NCBI GenBank assembly: GCA_038120095.1
Contig: JAYOKZ010000015.1
Span: 1 to 64,000, forward strand
Reading direction: 5' to 3'
DNA length: 64,000 nucleotides
Origin: UBA2589 sp038120095
Lineage (GTDB): Bacteria; Gemmatimonadota; Gemmatimonadetes; Longimicrobiales; Gaopeijiaceae
Shown here: in pieces, positions 42,862 to 51,255 of the stretch
Layout: every line of letters starts with the position of its first letter
Position numbering within the stretch: the first letter of the stretch is position 1
The notes under the pieces: model-generated
Databases searched by the model: none
Told to the model about the DNA's origin: nothing
Seen by the model: the letters and a program-made list of their open reading frames with translations, nothing else
Position numbers and translations under genes: made by a program

Positions 42862-43997
42862 CCGACTCGACTCCGTTCGTCAGCCCGCTGCTTCCCATCC
42901 TTCGTTCGGCGGGGGGTGTGGCGACGGAGTACCATGGCCGGACGCTCATACGGCACTTCGGTGATCCGTCCGGCGAATATGATGCGGCGACGAACGGCTG
43001 TGCCATCTTCGATCGTAGTCATCGCTCGCGGCTGATGGTCTCGGGTCGCAACCCGGGACAGATGCTCAACGGTGTGCTGACGGGCCGGATGCCCGGCCTG
43101 GCATCGTCGAGCGATGAAGGTTGTAGCGGCGAGGGGACCTACCATGCCGTTCTGACGCCGAAGGGGAGGATGATCTCGGACCTGTGGGCGTACCGTCTGG
43201 GTGATGCCGACACCGAGGCGTACCTGCTGGATGTACCGGTGGCCGGCCGGGATGGTCTCCTCGCGCACTTCGGTCGTTTCCTCCCTCCGCGGTTTGCGGC
43301 TGTCCGCGATGTATCGCGGGAGACCGCCGCTGTTACGATCGTTGGGCGGCATGCCGATGCCGTCGTCTCTCGGATGGGAGGGGTGGGTCGAGTCCATCCA
43401 TCGGAGATCGACGCCGTTCGGGAGGGCTTCTGGTTCGGTACCGGCGACGGCAGTGGGATGCTGGACCAGGCGGGCATGATTCATGGCTACCTCGTATCCC
43501 GGACAGAGGATGTGTGGCCTTCCGCATGGACCGTGCTCGGGGCTGTCGAGTCCGTCCGGGCCGTGTGGTCTGCGCTCGTGGAGGATGGGGTCACACCTGC
43601 CGGACTGGGTGTCTGGAGCACCCTGCGGGTGGAGGCAGGGCGGCCCGCTTTCGGAACAGATATGGACCAGGACACGCTCCCTCCGGAGGCGGGAATTGTC
43701 GATCGGGCCATCGACCACACGAAAGGCTGCTACACGGGTCAGGAAGTGATTGTGCGGATCCGGGATCGGGGACACGTGAATCGACATCTGCGCGTGCTCG
43801 ATCTAGGAGATATTCCTGCGCCGACCCGAGGTGTGGAGCTTCTGGCGGCAGATGGATCGGGCAAGTCGGTCGGGCACCTGACCTCTGTTGTGCAGTCTCC
43901 TCGGTTCGACGGAGTCCTCGCGATGGGCTATGTCCGGCGTGGTGTGACCGACGCGCTGCTGGGCGACCGACGCGTGACCGTGGGCAGCCCTGGCTGA
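42858..43997 (+). CDS. YgfZ/GcvT-family folate-binding protein
   Basis: A 379-residue protein of the YgfZ/GcvT family. It has the COG0354 signature KGCYTGQEV (about residues 290-298), with the Cys that YgfZ proteins need for iron-sulfur cluster repair or assembly. The front part (YHGRTLIRHFG, then FDRSHRSRLMVSG) is GcvT-like folate-binding fold. YgfZ uses tetrahydrofolate to help MiaB-like and other cluster enzymes. The GTG start overlaps the SirB1 gene stop (GTGA). The N-terminal 20 residues lack a signal peptide, so it is cytosolic. Confidence 0.88.
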   Translation: MTDSTPFVSPLLPILRSAGGVATEYHGRTLIRHFGDPSGEYDAATNGCAIFDRSHRSRLMVSGRNPGQMLNGVLTGRMPGLASSSDEGCSGEGTYHAVLTPKGRMISDLWAYRLGDADTEAYLLDVPVAGRDGLLAHFGRFLPPRFAAVRDVSRETAAVTIVGRHADAVVSRMGGVGRVHPSEIDAVREGFWFGTGDGSGMLDQAGMIHGYLVSRTEDVWPSAWTVLGAVESVRAVWSALVEDGVTPAGLGVWSTLRVEAGRPAFGTDMDQDTLPPEAGIVDRAIDHTKGCYTGQEVIVRIRDRGHVNRHLRVLDLGDIPAPTRGVELLAADGSGKSVGHLTSVVQSPRFDGVLAMGYVRRGVTDALLGDRRVTVGSPG

Positions 43998-44005
43998 GCC
44001 TTTCT

Positions 44006-44021
44006 GTTACACGTTTGTAAC
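44006..44021. repeat. Palindrome GTTACA-N4-TGTAAC upstream of a small lipoprotein gene
   Basis: GTTACA (44006-44011) and TGTAAC (44016-44021) are perfect inverted arms with a 4-base spacer, nine bases after the YgfZ stop. It could be an operator for the following gene (start 44097) or a small transcription end for the YgfZ mRNA. The remaining spacer (44022-44096) has no coding sequence or RNA gene that I can support. Confidence 0.4.
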
Positions 44022-44096
44022 TCTTTCATCGCAAAAAGGGCACAATTCTGTGACGCGACGTATAGCGGATCAGACTCTCGTCGGAGGTCGGATCAA

Positions 44097-44510
44097 ATGT
44101 TTGTCGCGAAATCACTCAGGTATGGCGGCGTACTCGCCTTGAGCTGGCTTGTAACGGCGTGCGCGACCATGCCGAGCGCCTTCGATTGCCATGAGTGGGA
44201 GACTCAGGGCCGACTTTCGGCAGCGGATGCGCAGCATCGGGAGTACTGCCCCGTCGTCGTCTCCAATCGCACGACCGACATGATCGATGCGGGTTACAGG
44301 CTGGATGGCGTTTCCGCGCAACTGGGCACGATCCCGGAAGGGGGTAGTGCCTCGTTCGACGTACACTGCGCCTTCGGTGCGATCGAGGCGTACGCTACGA
44401 CGGACATGGGCGTGATCGCCGGGCCCGGTCAGCGGTTCAGGAAGAGGGCAAGGCTGGATCGATCGGGAGTCACGCGAGTCGACTTCTGGGGTGGGGAGAG
44501 AGGCCACTGA
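44097..44510 (+). CDS. Small lipoprotein of unknown function
   Basis: A 137-residue protein with a lipoprotein signal (lipobox LVTAC, Cys22) and a mature part that is mostly beta: SNRTTDMIDAGYRLDG, then ASFDVHCAFGAIEAYATTDMG. Its three Cys after the lipobox could form a disulfide. I recognise no family. A palindrome precedes the gene. It converges with the YpdA gene on the other strand, with a short spacer (44511-44540) that shows an imperfect GGACC...GGTCC hairpin only. Confidence 0.6.
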   Translation: MFVAKSLRYGGVLALSWLVTACATMPSAFDCHEWETQGRLSAADAQHREYCPVVVSNRTTDMIDAGYRLDGVSAQLGTIPEGGSASFDVHCAFGAIEAYATTDMGVIAGPGQRFRKRARLDRSGVTRVDFWGGERGH

Positions 44511-44540
44511 CCGAGCGGAGGGACCTTCGAGTGGGTCCTG

Positions 44541-45530
44541 TCAGACCGAGCGTGCGAGCCGGTCCGCGACGATCAGTTCGCCGTGCTCACGGCCATTCTC
44601 GATGAAAATCTTGTTCGCGTTGTGGCCTGCGGCGATGACGCCCGCCAGGTACAGGCCGGGAACGTCGGTCACCATGGTTGCCTTGTCGTGTGAAGGAATG
44701 CCTGTCTCCTCATCGATGGAGACGCCAAGCGCCACCAGCTGACGATGACTGGCCCGCCACCCGGTCATGGCCAACACGAAGTCGTTTGCGATCTCCATTT
44801 CCGAAGCGTCGTCTTCAGAGCGCAGGACGACGCTCGTGGGTCTCACCTCCGCCACACGATGTTTCCAGTACACCGGAATGTCTCCGCGATCCAGCCGATT
44901 GGTGATGTCCGGGACGACCCACGGCTTGACCCCCCGATCGATCGTATCGAGGAAGTGCACCAGACTTACCCGCACACCATTGCGGTACATCTCCAGCGCC
45001 GCCTCGACTGCCGAATTGCCTGCCCCGACCACGAGCACATCCTGGTCGTAATACGGATACGGCTCCCGGTAGTAGTGCCGGACCTTCGGCAGATCTTCCC
45101 CGGGTACGCCGAGGAAGTTCGGTGTCTGAAATCCACCTGTCGCGACCACGACTGCTGCTGTCGCGTGCTCCCGCTCCGATCCATCACGATGGCGCGTGCG
45201 GATGACAAAGTCTCCCTCCGCGCCGGAGATCTCCACGACTTCCTCGTACTGGCGAACGTCCATGCCCCAGTGCTCGACTACCTTGCGGTAGTAGGCAAGC
45301 GCCTCGCGCCGTGTCGGTTTGGCATCCGGGATCGTGAACGGAACGTCCCCGACCTCCAGCATGACGGCCGTACTGAAAAACGTCATGTAATGCGGATAGT
45401 CGAGTAGAGAGTTCGTGAGCGCTCCACGGTCGAACAGGGCGCACGTCAGGCCAGCCTTTGCCGCTGCCGCACCGACGGCGATTCCGCAGGGTCCGGCGCC
45501 CACCACGATGAGTTCGTATCTGTCGCTCAT
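44541..45530 (-). CDS. ypdA: YpdA-family NAD(P)H flavin disulfide reductase (bacillithiol-linked)
   Basis: A 329-residue FAD/NAD(P) two-domain oxidoreductase of the YpdA group: GAGPCGIAVG for FAD near the N-terminus, VVGAGNSAVEAAL for the pyridine nucleotide at mid-length, and GLYLAGVIAAGHNANKIF near the end. YpdA (Bdr) is described as a bacillithiol disulfide reductase and lacks the CxxC of thioredoxin reductase, as here. If correct, this organism uses bacillithiol or a similar thiol. It converges with the small lipoprotein gene and diverges from a coiled-coil gene. Confidence 0.85.
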   Translation of the reverse strand: MSDRYELIVVGAGPCGIAVGAAAAKAGLTCALFDRGALTNSLLDYPHYMTFFSTAVMLEVGDVPFTIPDAKPTRREALAYYRKVVEHWGMDVRQYEEVVEISGAEGDFVIRTRHRDGSEREHATAAVVVATGGFQTPNFLGVPGEDLPKVRHYYREPYPYYDQDVLVVGAGNSAVEAALEMYRNGVRVSLVHFLDTIDRGVKPWVVPDITNRLDRGDIPVYWKHRVAEVRPTSVVLRSEDDASEMEIANDFVLAMTGWRASHRQLVALGVSIDEETGIPSHDKATMVTDVPGLYLAGVIAAGHNANKIFIENGREHGELIVADRLARSV

Positions 45531-45592
45531 GGCACGTCGTTACCCCATCATCGACATCTGTTCCGGCGCGGTCGAAGGGCTCAGAATTCAGT

Positions 45593-45850
45593 ATGACAAC
45601 CACTGAGTCCGATGCGCGCAAAGCGCTCAACCGATTGCGTCGCGCGACCGAGAAGGTCGAGCGTGAAATGGGGACCCTGGAGGGCGCCCTGTCTCGAGTC
45701 GAGGGGACCGACTTCCCCACGGACACGTACGAGGATGTGAACGTGGCGATTCGCCGGATTCTCGATTTCGCCGATGACGAAGCTGCTCGACTTCAGGAGA
45801 AGATCCTGCACTCGGGCGGGTTGGAGCCGGGACGGGTTCGACGGGGTTGA
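45593..45850 (+). CDS. Small coiled-coil protein (unrecognised)
   Basis: An 85-residue soluble protein. The first 35 residues form a heptad-like charged helix (ARKALNRLRRATEKVEREMG), and a second helical part follows from about residue 45. There is no Cys, signal peptide or membrane segment. Such proteins often dimerise or act as adaptors. It starts 62 bases after the divergent YpdA start, so 45531-45592 must hold both promoters. I do not recognise a family. Confidence 0.6.
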   Translation: MTTTESDARKALNRLRRATEKVEREMGTLEGALSRVEGTDFPTDTYEDVNVAIRRILDFADDEAARLQEKILHSGGLEPGRVRRG

Positions 45851-45913
45851 TGAGGGTTCTCACGGCTGACCTCGACACCGCCATTCGACGCACCTGACGC
45901 AGAGGACAGGCTG

Positions 45914-47620
45914 ATGAAGCGACGTACATTCGTTCGGCATGTGACCGCCGCGGGGGCGGGGATGGCGGTAGCGCCTGCTGTCGCGGGCGAGCACCTGGCC
46001 GCGGCCACGATCGATGGACCACCCGCCCTGGTGGGGCTCGGGCAGCGGGCCGATCTCGTTCTTCGGGGTGGCGTCGTCTACGATGGCTCGGGTGCGCCGG
46101 GGCGACCCTTCGACGTGGCCGTCACGGGCGACCGCATTTCGGCGATCAGCTCCAACCTCCCGGCTGGTGGAGAAGAGCTCGACGTGTCCGGCCTGGCCGT
46201 GGCACCCGGATTCGTCGACATCCACTCCCACGCGGACATGAATCTCTTCGTGAACCGGAATGCCGAGAGCCGGATCCGCCAGGGCGTGACACTCGAAGTC
46301 GTCGGACAGGACGGGTCCTCGATCGGTCCGTGGTCCAATGCCCAGTTCGAATCCAGCCGGGACAGCTGGCGCCGCCGTGGTGTCGAGATCGACTTCCGCG
46401 ACCCCGCCGGTTTCGTGGATCGGGTCACACGTGAAGCACCTGCAGTCAATGTCGCGTCGATGGTCGGGAACGGAGCGCTGCGAGGCCTCGTCGTCGGGAA
46501 CGAGGATCGTCCGGCTACACCGTCGGAAGTCGAGCGTATGCAGGACATCCTCAGCCAGCAACTCGAGCGTGGCTGCGTTGGTCTGTCGTCGGGTCTCGAG
46601 TACACACCGAGCGGCTTCGCGGACGCAGCTGAACTGGTCGCTCTGGCGAGCGTGCTGGTGGGCACGGGACTGCCCTACGCCTCGCACATGCGGAATGAGG
46701 ACGACCGTTTGCTCGGCGCCGTGGAAGAAGCCCTTCACGTCGGGCGTGTCGCGGGCGTCCCTGTCCAGATATCCCACCTGAAGGCTCAGGGACAGCGGAA
46801 CTACTGGAAGGCGGAGGCTGCGTTGGAGCTCATCCAGCGCGCCAGTGACGACGGTGTTGATGTCCACTTCGACCGGTATCCCTACACGGCGTACGCCACG
46901 GGGCTCACCAACCTGTTCCCCAGCAGCTACCGCGCCGGCGGCAGCGAGGCGTTCCTGGCTCGCCTTCGGGCGCCGGAGACCGCCCGGCTTCTGGAGAATG
47001 CGGCCCGCGACAAGGTCGCGCTTCTCGGGGATTGGAATTCCGTGCAGATCTCGAGCACGAACGACGAAACGTCGTGGGCACGTGGGCGACTTCTGGGTGA
47101 CCTCGCCAGAGCGCGTGGGATCGATCCATACCTGCTGACGCTGGAGCTTCTCGAGGCGAATGGGGGTGGGGTCGGGATGATCGGCCACGGTATGGGCGAG
47201 CAGAACACCGCGATGATCCTCTCGCATCCGCTGGGGATGCTCTGCTCGGACGGTGGCGCGTATGCGCCGTACGGACCTCTCTCGACCGGGTCACCACACC
47301 CGCGCGGATACGGCTCCTTCCCGCGCCTGCTCGGCCACTACGTGCGGGATACCGGCGCCCTGCGACTCGAGTCTGCGATCCACAAGGTGACGCGCATGCC
47401 GGCGCAGAAGCTCGGCATCGAAGATCGGGGTATCCTGCGGATGGGGGCGTTCGCGGACATCGTGGCATTCGACCCGGACACGGTCGCGGATCGGGCCAGC
47501 TTCGAGGATCCACACCAGTACCCTGCGGGCATCCCCCACGTAATCGTCAATGGAGCGCTGACGCTGCGAGAGGGCGAGCATACCGGAGCGCTCGCCGGTC
47601 GGGGAGTGGCGCGCGGCTGA
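45914..47620 (+). CDS. Tat-exported D-aminoacylase-like amidohydrolase
   Basis: A 568-residue amidohydrolase of the N-acyl-D-amino-acid deacylase type. It starts with a Tat-like signal (KRRTFVRH and a hydrophobic stretch to about residue 25), so it is folded before export. The metal motif is DIHSHADMN after VAPGFVDIHSH; ASHMRNEDD and SDGGAYAPYG near the end match the D-aminoacylase/dihydroorotase TIM barrel. It may cut N-acyl D-amino acids from peptidoglycan or scavenged material. It converges with the DUF5916 gene after a 33-base spacer. Confidence 0.85.
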   Translation: MKRRTFVRHVTAAGAGMAVAPAVAGEHLAAATIDGPPALVGLGQRADLVLRGGVVYDGSGAPGRPFDVAVTGDRISAISSNLPAGGEELDVSGLAVAPGFVDIHSHADMNLFVNRNAESRIRQGVTLEVVGQDGSSIGPWSNAQFESSRDSWRRRGVEIDFRDPAGFVDRVTREAPAVNVASMVGNGALRGLVVGNEDRPATPSEVERMQDILSQQLERGCVGLSSGLEYTPSGFADAAELVALASVLVGTGLPYASHMRNEDDRLLGAVEEALHVGRVAGVPVQISHLKAQGQRNYWKAEAALELIQRASDDGVDVHFDRYPYTAYATGLTNLFPSSYRAGGSEAFLARLRAPETARLLENAARDKVALLGDWNSVQISSTNDETSWARGRLLGDLARARGIDPYLLTLELLEANGGGVGMIGHGMGEQNTAMILSHPLGMLCSDGGAYAPYGPLSTGSPHPRGYGSFPRLLGHYVRDTGALRLESAIHKVTRMPAQKLGIEDRGILRMGAFADIVAFDPDTVADRASFEDPHQYPAGIPHVIVNGALTLREGEHTGALAGRGVARG

Positions 47621-47653
47621 CGTGCGCTGCGTGGTCGTCGAAGACCGTCCCGA

Positions 47654-50038
47654 CTAGAAGCGGTAGGTGTAGTTCACCTTGATCGATGCTCCACGCGACA
47701 ACGTGTTGTACGCGTAGTCGTTCGGATCGAGGAGATCCAGCAGTTCGCGGCGCCAGTTCTGGGTGTACACGAGGTAGATGTCATTGCCCGGTTTCACGAT
47801 CCACCGAAGGCGCGAGAAGAGGCCTACGATCTTGGACTGATCGTCGTACTGCACCTGACCCGTGATGGCGACCCACGGCGACGGATTCCAGTCCGAAGAG
47901 AACTCGTACAGGGATGCAGTGAAATCACCCCCCGGGAGCTGCACGTCGTTGTACTGGATGTTGGTGGACAGGCTGATGCCCGGATTGGGGCGAAAGCTCA
48001 AGCGCCCCCCGTATTGCTGGCGGTCACCATCCCAGAAGCCCCCGACCGTGGCTCCTCCGAAGAATGAGAAGCGTCGGCGCCCCGAGGTCCGGCCAAAAAG
48101 GCGATACTCCCAGATCGAGTAATCACCGGGAGTTACCGAGAGCCCTTCGCTCGGCGAAAACTCACGGTCGAGGTACTCGTAGGTCTTGGTCGCCTGGAGG
48201 TCGAAGCCGTCTCCGCTCTCGAAGTCGAAGCCGAGCAGGTTGAATTCCCACTGGCGCTCTGCGACACCCCCGCGTCCTCCGAGCAGGTACGGGTCTGCCC
48301 CCGGGAAGTCCGCATCCAGGCTGACCAGCTCACGAAACTGCGCCGAGAAGCTGACGCGTCGGAGCCACGGGATAGACGGCGTTCGGGGACTCCACCCGAT
48401 GCGTGGCTCGATCCGGCGAAAATCGTTTCGCGTGATGAAGCCGACTGCGGGGTTGTAGTGATCGCCGAACTGTCGGTACGACAGATGTGCAGTCCAGATG
48501 TCGTTCGGGTAATTGAGGCGGAAGCCGTTCGCGCTCAGGTCCTCGAGGGTGTAGTCGACGAAGTCCGGGTCGCTCTGCGCGAGCGGGTTCGAATTCCAGA
48601 CGAAGAAGGCTTCCAGCTCCAGATTCTTGTTGCCGAGGAAGTTTCGCGTCTTGAAGTCGAGATCGACGCCCGCCGTGTGCCGGTCGATGGCGTCAAAACC
48701 ACTGGCATCCGGTGAGGTCTGACGCAGCGTATAGATCGCCCCGATCGCTGACTGCTCCCAGAGCTTTCTTCTCACGCGCCCGACGGTGAATGCCTCGCTG
48801 GGGACGGTCACGTCATCTTCGATGAACGTGCTGTAATAATCCTGCTCGGCGGTGCCGATGCGGTAGAAGCCGAGTTCGAAGGGGCCCGCCTGGCCGGTCA
48901 GCCGTGTACCGTAGGTGATCGGAATCTGCTGACCCGACGTCAGACCGATTCTCCTCGAAAAGAACGGTGATGGACTGCTGCGGGGAGCGAAGCTGAAGAC
49001 TCCGGAGCCTTCGAGGAAGAAATCGCGCTGTTCGGGAAGGCGGATCGGGAAACGGGTCAGGTTCACCCGCCGCTGATCACTCTCGACTTCGGCAAAGTCG
49101 GTGTTGATGCTCACGGAAGCCCGCAAGCTCGACGTGAGGCTGTAGTTCACGTCGAGGGACACGTCGCGCGGGTACGAGGTCGGATCGGGTGCAGCCGCGT
49201 CCGCCGGGTCTGCCGGTGCCACGTACCGGTAGTTGCCGATCGCCGAGGGTACCGCCTCGAGACCGACCCCCTGGGACATACCTTCCAGACCCTCGAGCCG
49301 GCCCGCGAAGACCGGCTTGAAGAGGCCCTCGTTGCGACGCCAGCCGCGCCAGAGGATCTCCTCGTTTTTCCGCCGGATGGTGCGCTGGAAGTTGATCCCC
49401 CAGTCCGACTGGTTGGGGTTGAAGTTCAGCGTTCGAAAGGGGATCTGAATCTCCGCCGACCATCCGTCCGGTCGCATCGAGGTGCGAGCCTCCCAGATAC
49501 CGTCCCAGGCCTTGTTCGTCGCACCGCCTCCTCCGCCGAAGCCCCCCCGGCCACCACCACCGGTGATGACGCCGTCTCCCATCAACCCGGCGGCATTGAT
49601 TTCGAAAAAGTATCCGGTTCTCCCGTCGAGGAACGTGTCGAGAATCCACATGAATCGGTCATCGGTGCCGAGCGAGGCGTCCCGCTCCCGCTGAAACGCG
49701 AGAACCTGCTCGGGATCGTCGTACACGATGGCCCCGATGTAGAGATTGTCGTCGTCGAAGACGACCCTGATCTCCGTCTCTTCCGACGGCTGGTTGCCCT
49801 CGACCGGTTCCTGCTGGGTGAAGTCGGTAATCGGAGTGGCCCGCTCCCAGACTGCTTCGTCAATCCTGCCATCCAGATTGATCTGCAACTCACCCTGAGG
49901 GCGGTACGCTCGCAGGGGTATCTCCGCACCCCGGACGACCGGAGCCGATGCGGGCCTCTCCTGACCGTGCGCCCCCGGGACAAGTACGCCGGCGAGGACG
50001 AAGAGAAGAGCGCTCGAGTGTGGGGCCGACCGCATCAT
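47654..50038 (-). CDS. DUF5916/CBM9-domain outer-membrane protein
   Basis: A 794-residue exported protein. After the signal peptide (GAHGQ) comes a carbohydrate-binding-module 9-like domain (about 45-230, ETEIRVVFDDDNLYIGAIVYD), a Gly-rich hinge (GGGGRGGFGGGGG) and a large DUF5916 domain with many beta strands that ends KVNYTYRF, typical of an outer-membrane barrel. The family is widespread in Bacteroidota and Gemmatimonadota and its function is unknown; uptake or surface display is plausible. It diverges from the luxE gene with 95 bases between starts. Confidence 0.85.
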   Translation of the reverse strand: MMRSAPHSSALLFVLAGVLVPGAHGQERPASAPVVRGAEIPLRAYRPQGELQINLDGRIDEAVWERATPITDFTQQEPVEGNQPSEETEIRVVFDDDNLYIGAIVYDDPEQVLAFQRERDASLGTDDRFMWILDTFLDGRTGYFFEINAAGLMGDGVITGGGGRGGFGGGGGATNKAWDGIWEARTSMRPDGWSAEIQIPFRTLNFNPNQSDWGINFQRTIRRKNEEILWRGWRRNEGLFKPVFAGRLEGLEGMSQGVGLEAVPSAIGNYRYVAPADPADAAAPDPTSYPRDVSLDVNYSLTSSLRASVSINTDFAEVESDQRRVNLTRFPIRLPEQRDFFLEGSGVFSFAPRSSPSPFFSRRIGLTSGQQIPITYGTRLTGQAGPFELGFYRIGTAEQDYYSTFIEDDVTVPSEAFTVGRVRRKLWEQSAIGAIYTLRQTSPDASGFDAIDRHTAGVDLDFKTRNFLGNKNLELEAFFVWNSNPLAQSDPDFVDYTLEDLSANGFRLNYPNDIWTAHLSYRQFGDHYNPAVGFITRNDFRRIEPRIGWSPRTPSIPWLRRVSFSAQFRELVSLDADFPGADPYLLGGRGGVAERQWEFNLLGFDFESGDGFDLQATKTYEYLDREFSPSEGLSVTPGDYSIWEYRLFGRTSGRRRFSFFGGATVGGFWDGDRQQYGGRLSFRPNPGISLSTNIQYNDVQLPGGDFTASLYEFSSDWNPSPWVAITGQVQYDDQSKIVGLFSRLRWIVKPGNDIYLVYTQNWRRELLDLLDPNDYAYNTLSRGASIKVNYTYRF

Positions 50039-50133
50039 GGGACTCCAGGGGTGGGCGAATTTGCTGAGTGAAACGCCAAGAACATGACACCGTCGAGGTC
50101 GTCCCTGTTGGCGGTCGCATCTAGCTTTTCCGC

Positions 50134-51255
50134 ATGTCTATGAACTGGGACCGGCTCGTACGACGCCTCGAGGGGCGATTCATGAACTGCCCTGCGGTGG
50201 ATGGTCAGCTGCAGGCATGGAGTGATGATGACTTCGGCGCGATGGCCCGGGAGGTCTTCTCCTGGCAGTTCGAGCTTTGCCAACCCTACCGAGGGCTATG
50301 TGAACGGCGTGGCATTACGCCGTCGTCCGTCTCCGACTGGCGGGAGATTCCCGCAGTGCCGTCGACGGCGTTCAAATATTTCGACTTCGTATCCGTACCC
50401 GATGACTTTGCGAGAGAGGGTCTGGATGCGTTGTTCGAAACCAGCGGAACGACGCAGGGATCGGAGCGCCGGGGTCGGCACGCGGTTCCCCGGGCCAGCC
50501 TCTACCGGGCCTCTTTTCATCACCCGTTCCGGCTCGCCCTTCTGCCGGATGTCGAGCGGATGCCGGTAGTTTCGTTGATCCCATCCGTGGACGAGGCGCC
50601 ACGGTCCTCCCTCTCCTCGATGGTCGAGATGGCGGTCGAGGAGTTCGGATCGGGAGTGGAGTGGCTCGTGGATGGTGACGGCGTCTGGCGGGCCGACGCG
50701 GTCGACGTCCTGCACGCATCGCAGACCCCGGTCCTGATTCTCGGAACGGCGCTTGCCTTCCTCCACCTGCTCGAGCAATTCGCCGAGGGGTCGGTTCGCC
50801 TCGCCGACGGGTCTCGGATCATGGAGACCGGAGGCTTCAAGGGTGCTCGGCGAAGTGTGGCTCGGCATGAACTCTACACCTCCATCTCGGTGGCGACCTC
50901 GGTCCCGGAGCACCGCATCGTGAACGAGTACGGCATGACGGAGCTGCTCTCCCAGATGTACGAACCGGTGCTGGCCGAGGGACCTGACGCGCAGGGATGG
51001 CACGTTGCCCCGCCGTGGCTCCGGGTACGTATTCTTGATCCGACGTCGCTGGCGGAGCAGGGCGAGGGGGAGGAGGGCATCATCGCGTTCTTCGATCTCG
51101 CGAATCTGGGGTCGGTCAGTCATATCGTGACCGAGGATGTCGGGGTCATCGAAGGAGGACGGCTGCGACTCATGGGTCGCGCCCCCGGATCCAACCCACG
51201 GGGGTGTTCGCGGGCGATGGATGACTTGATGTCGGCTTCCGGGTCAGGCCCATGA
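50134..51255 (+). CDS. luxE: LuxE-type acyl-protein synthetase
   Basis: A 373-residue acyl-protein synthetase. In lux systems LuxE activates a fatty acid as acyl-AMP and passes it to a protein thiol of the reductase complex. ANL-like parts are ETSGTTQGSE (about 110-119), METGGFKG and YGMTELLSQMY. It overlaps the luxC-family gene by four bases (ATGA). No luxA, luxB or luxD is in the window, so light production is not indicated; the pair may make fatty aldehydes for another purpose. Confidence 0.86.
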   Translation: MSMNWDRLVRRLEGRFMNCPAVDGQLQAWSDDDFGAMAREVFSWQFELCQPYRGLCERRGITPSSVSDWREIPAVPSTAFKYFDFVSVPDDFAREGLDALFETSGTTQGSERRGRHAVPRASLYRASFHHPFRLALLPDVERMPVVSLIPSVDEAPRSSLSSMVEMAVEEFGSGVEWLVDGDGVWRADAVDVLHASQTPVLILGTALAFLHLLEQFAEGSVRLADGSRIMETGGFKGARRSVARHELYTSISVATSVPEHRIVNEYGMTELLSQMYEPVLAEGPDAQGWHVAPPWLRVRILDPTSLAEQGEGEEGIIAFFDLANLGSVSHIVTEDVGVIEGGRLRLMGRAPGSNPRGCSRAMDDLMSASGSGP

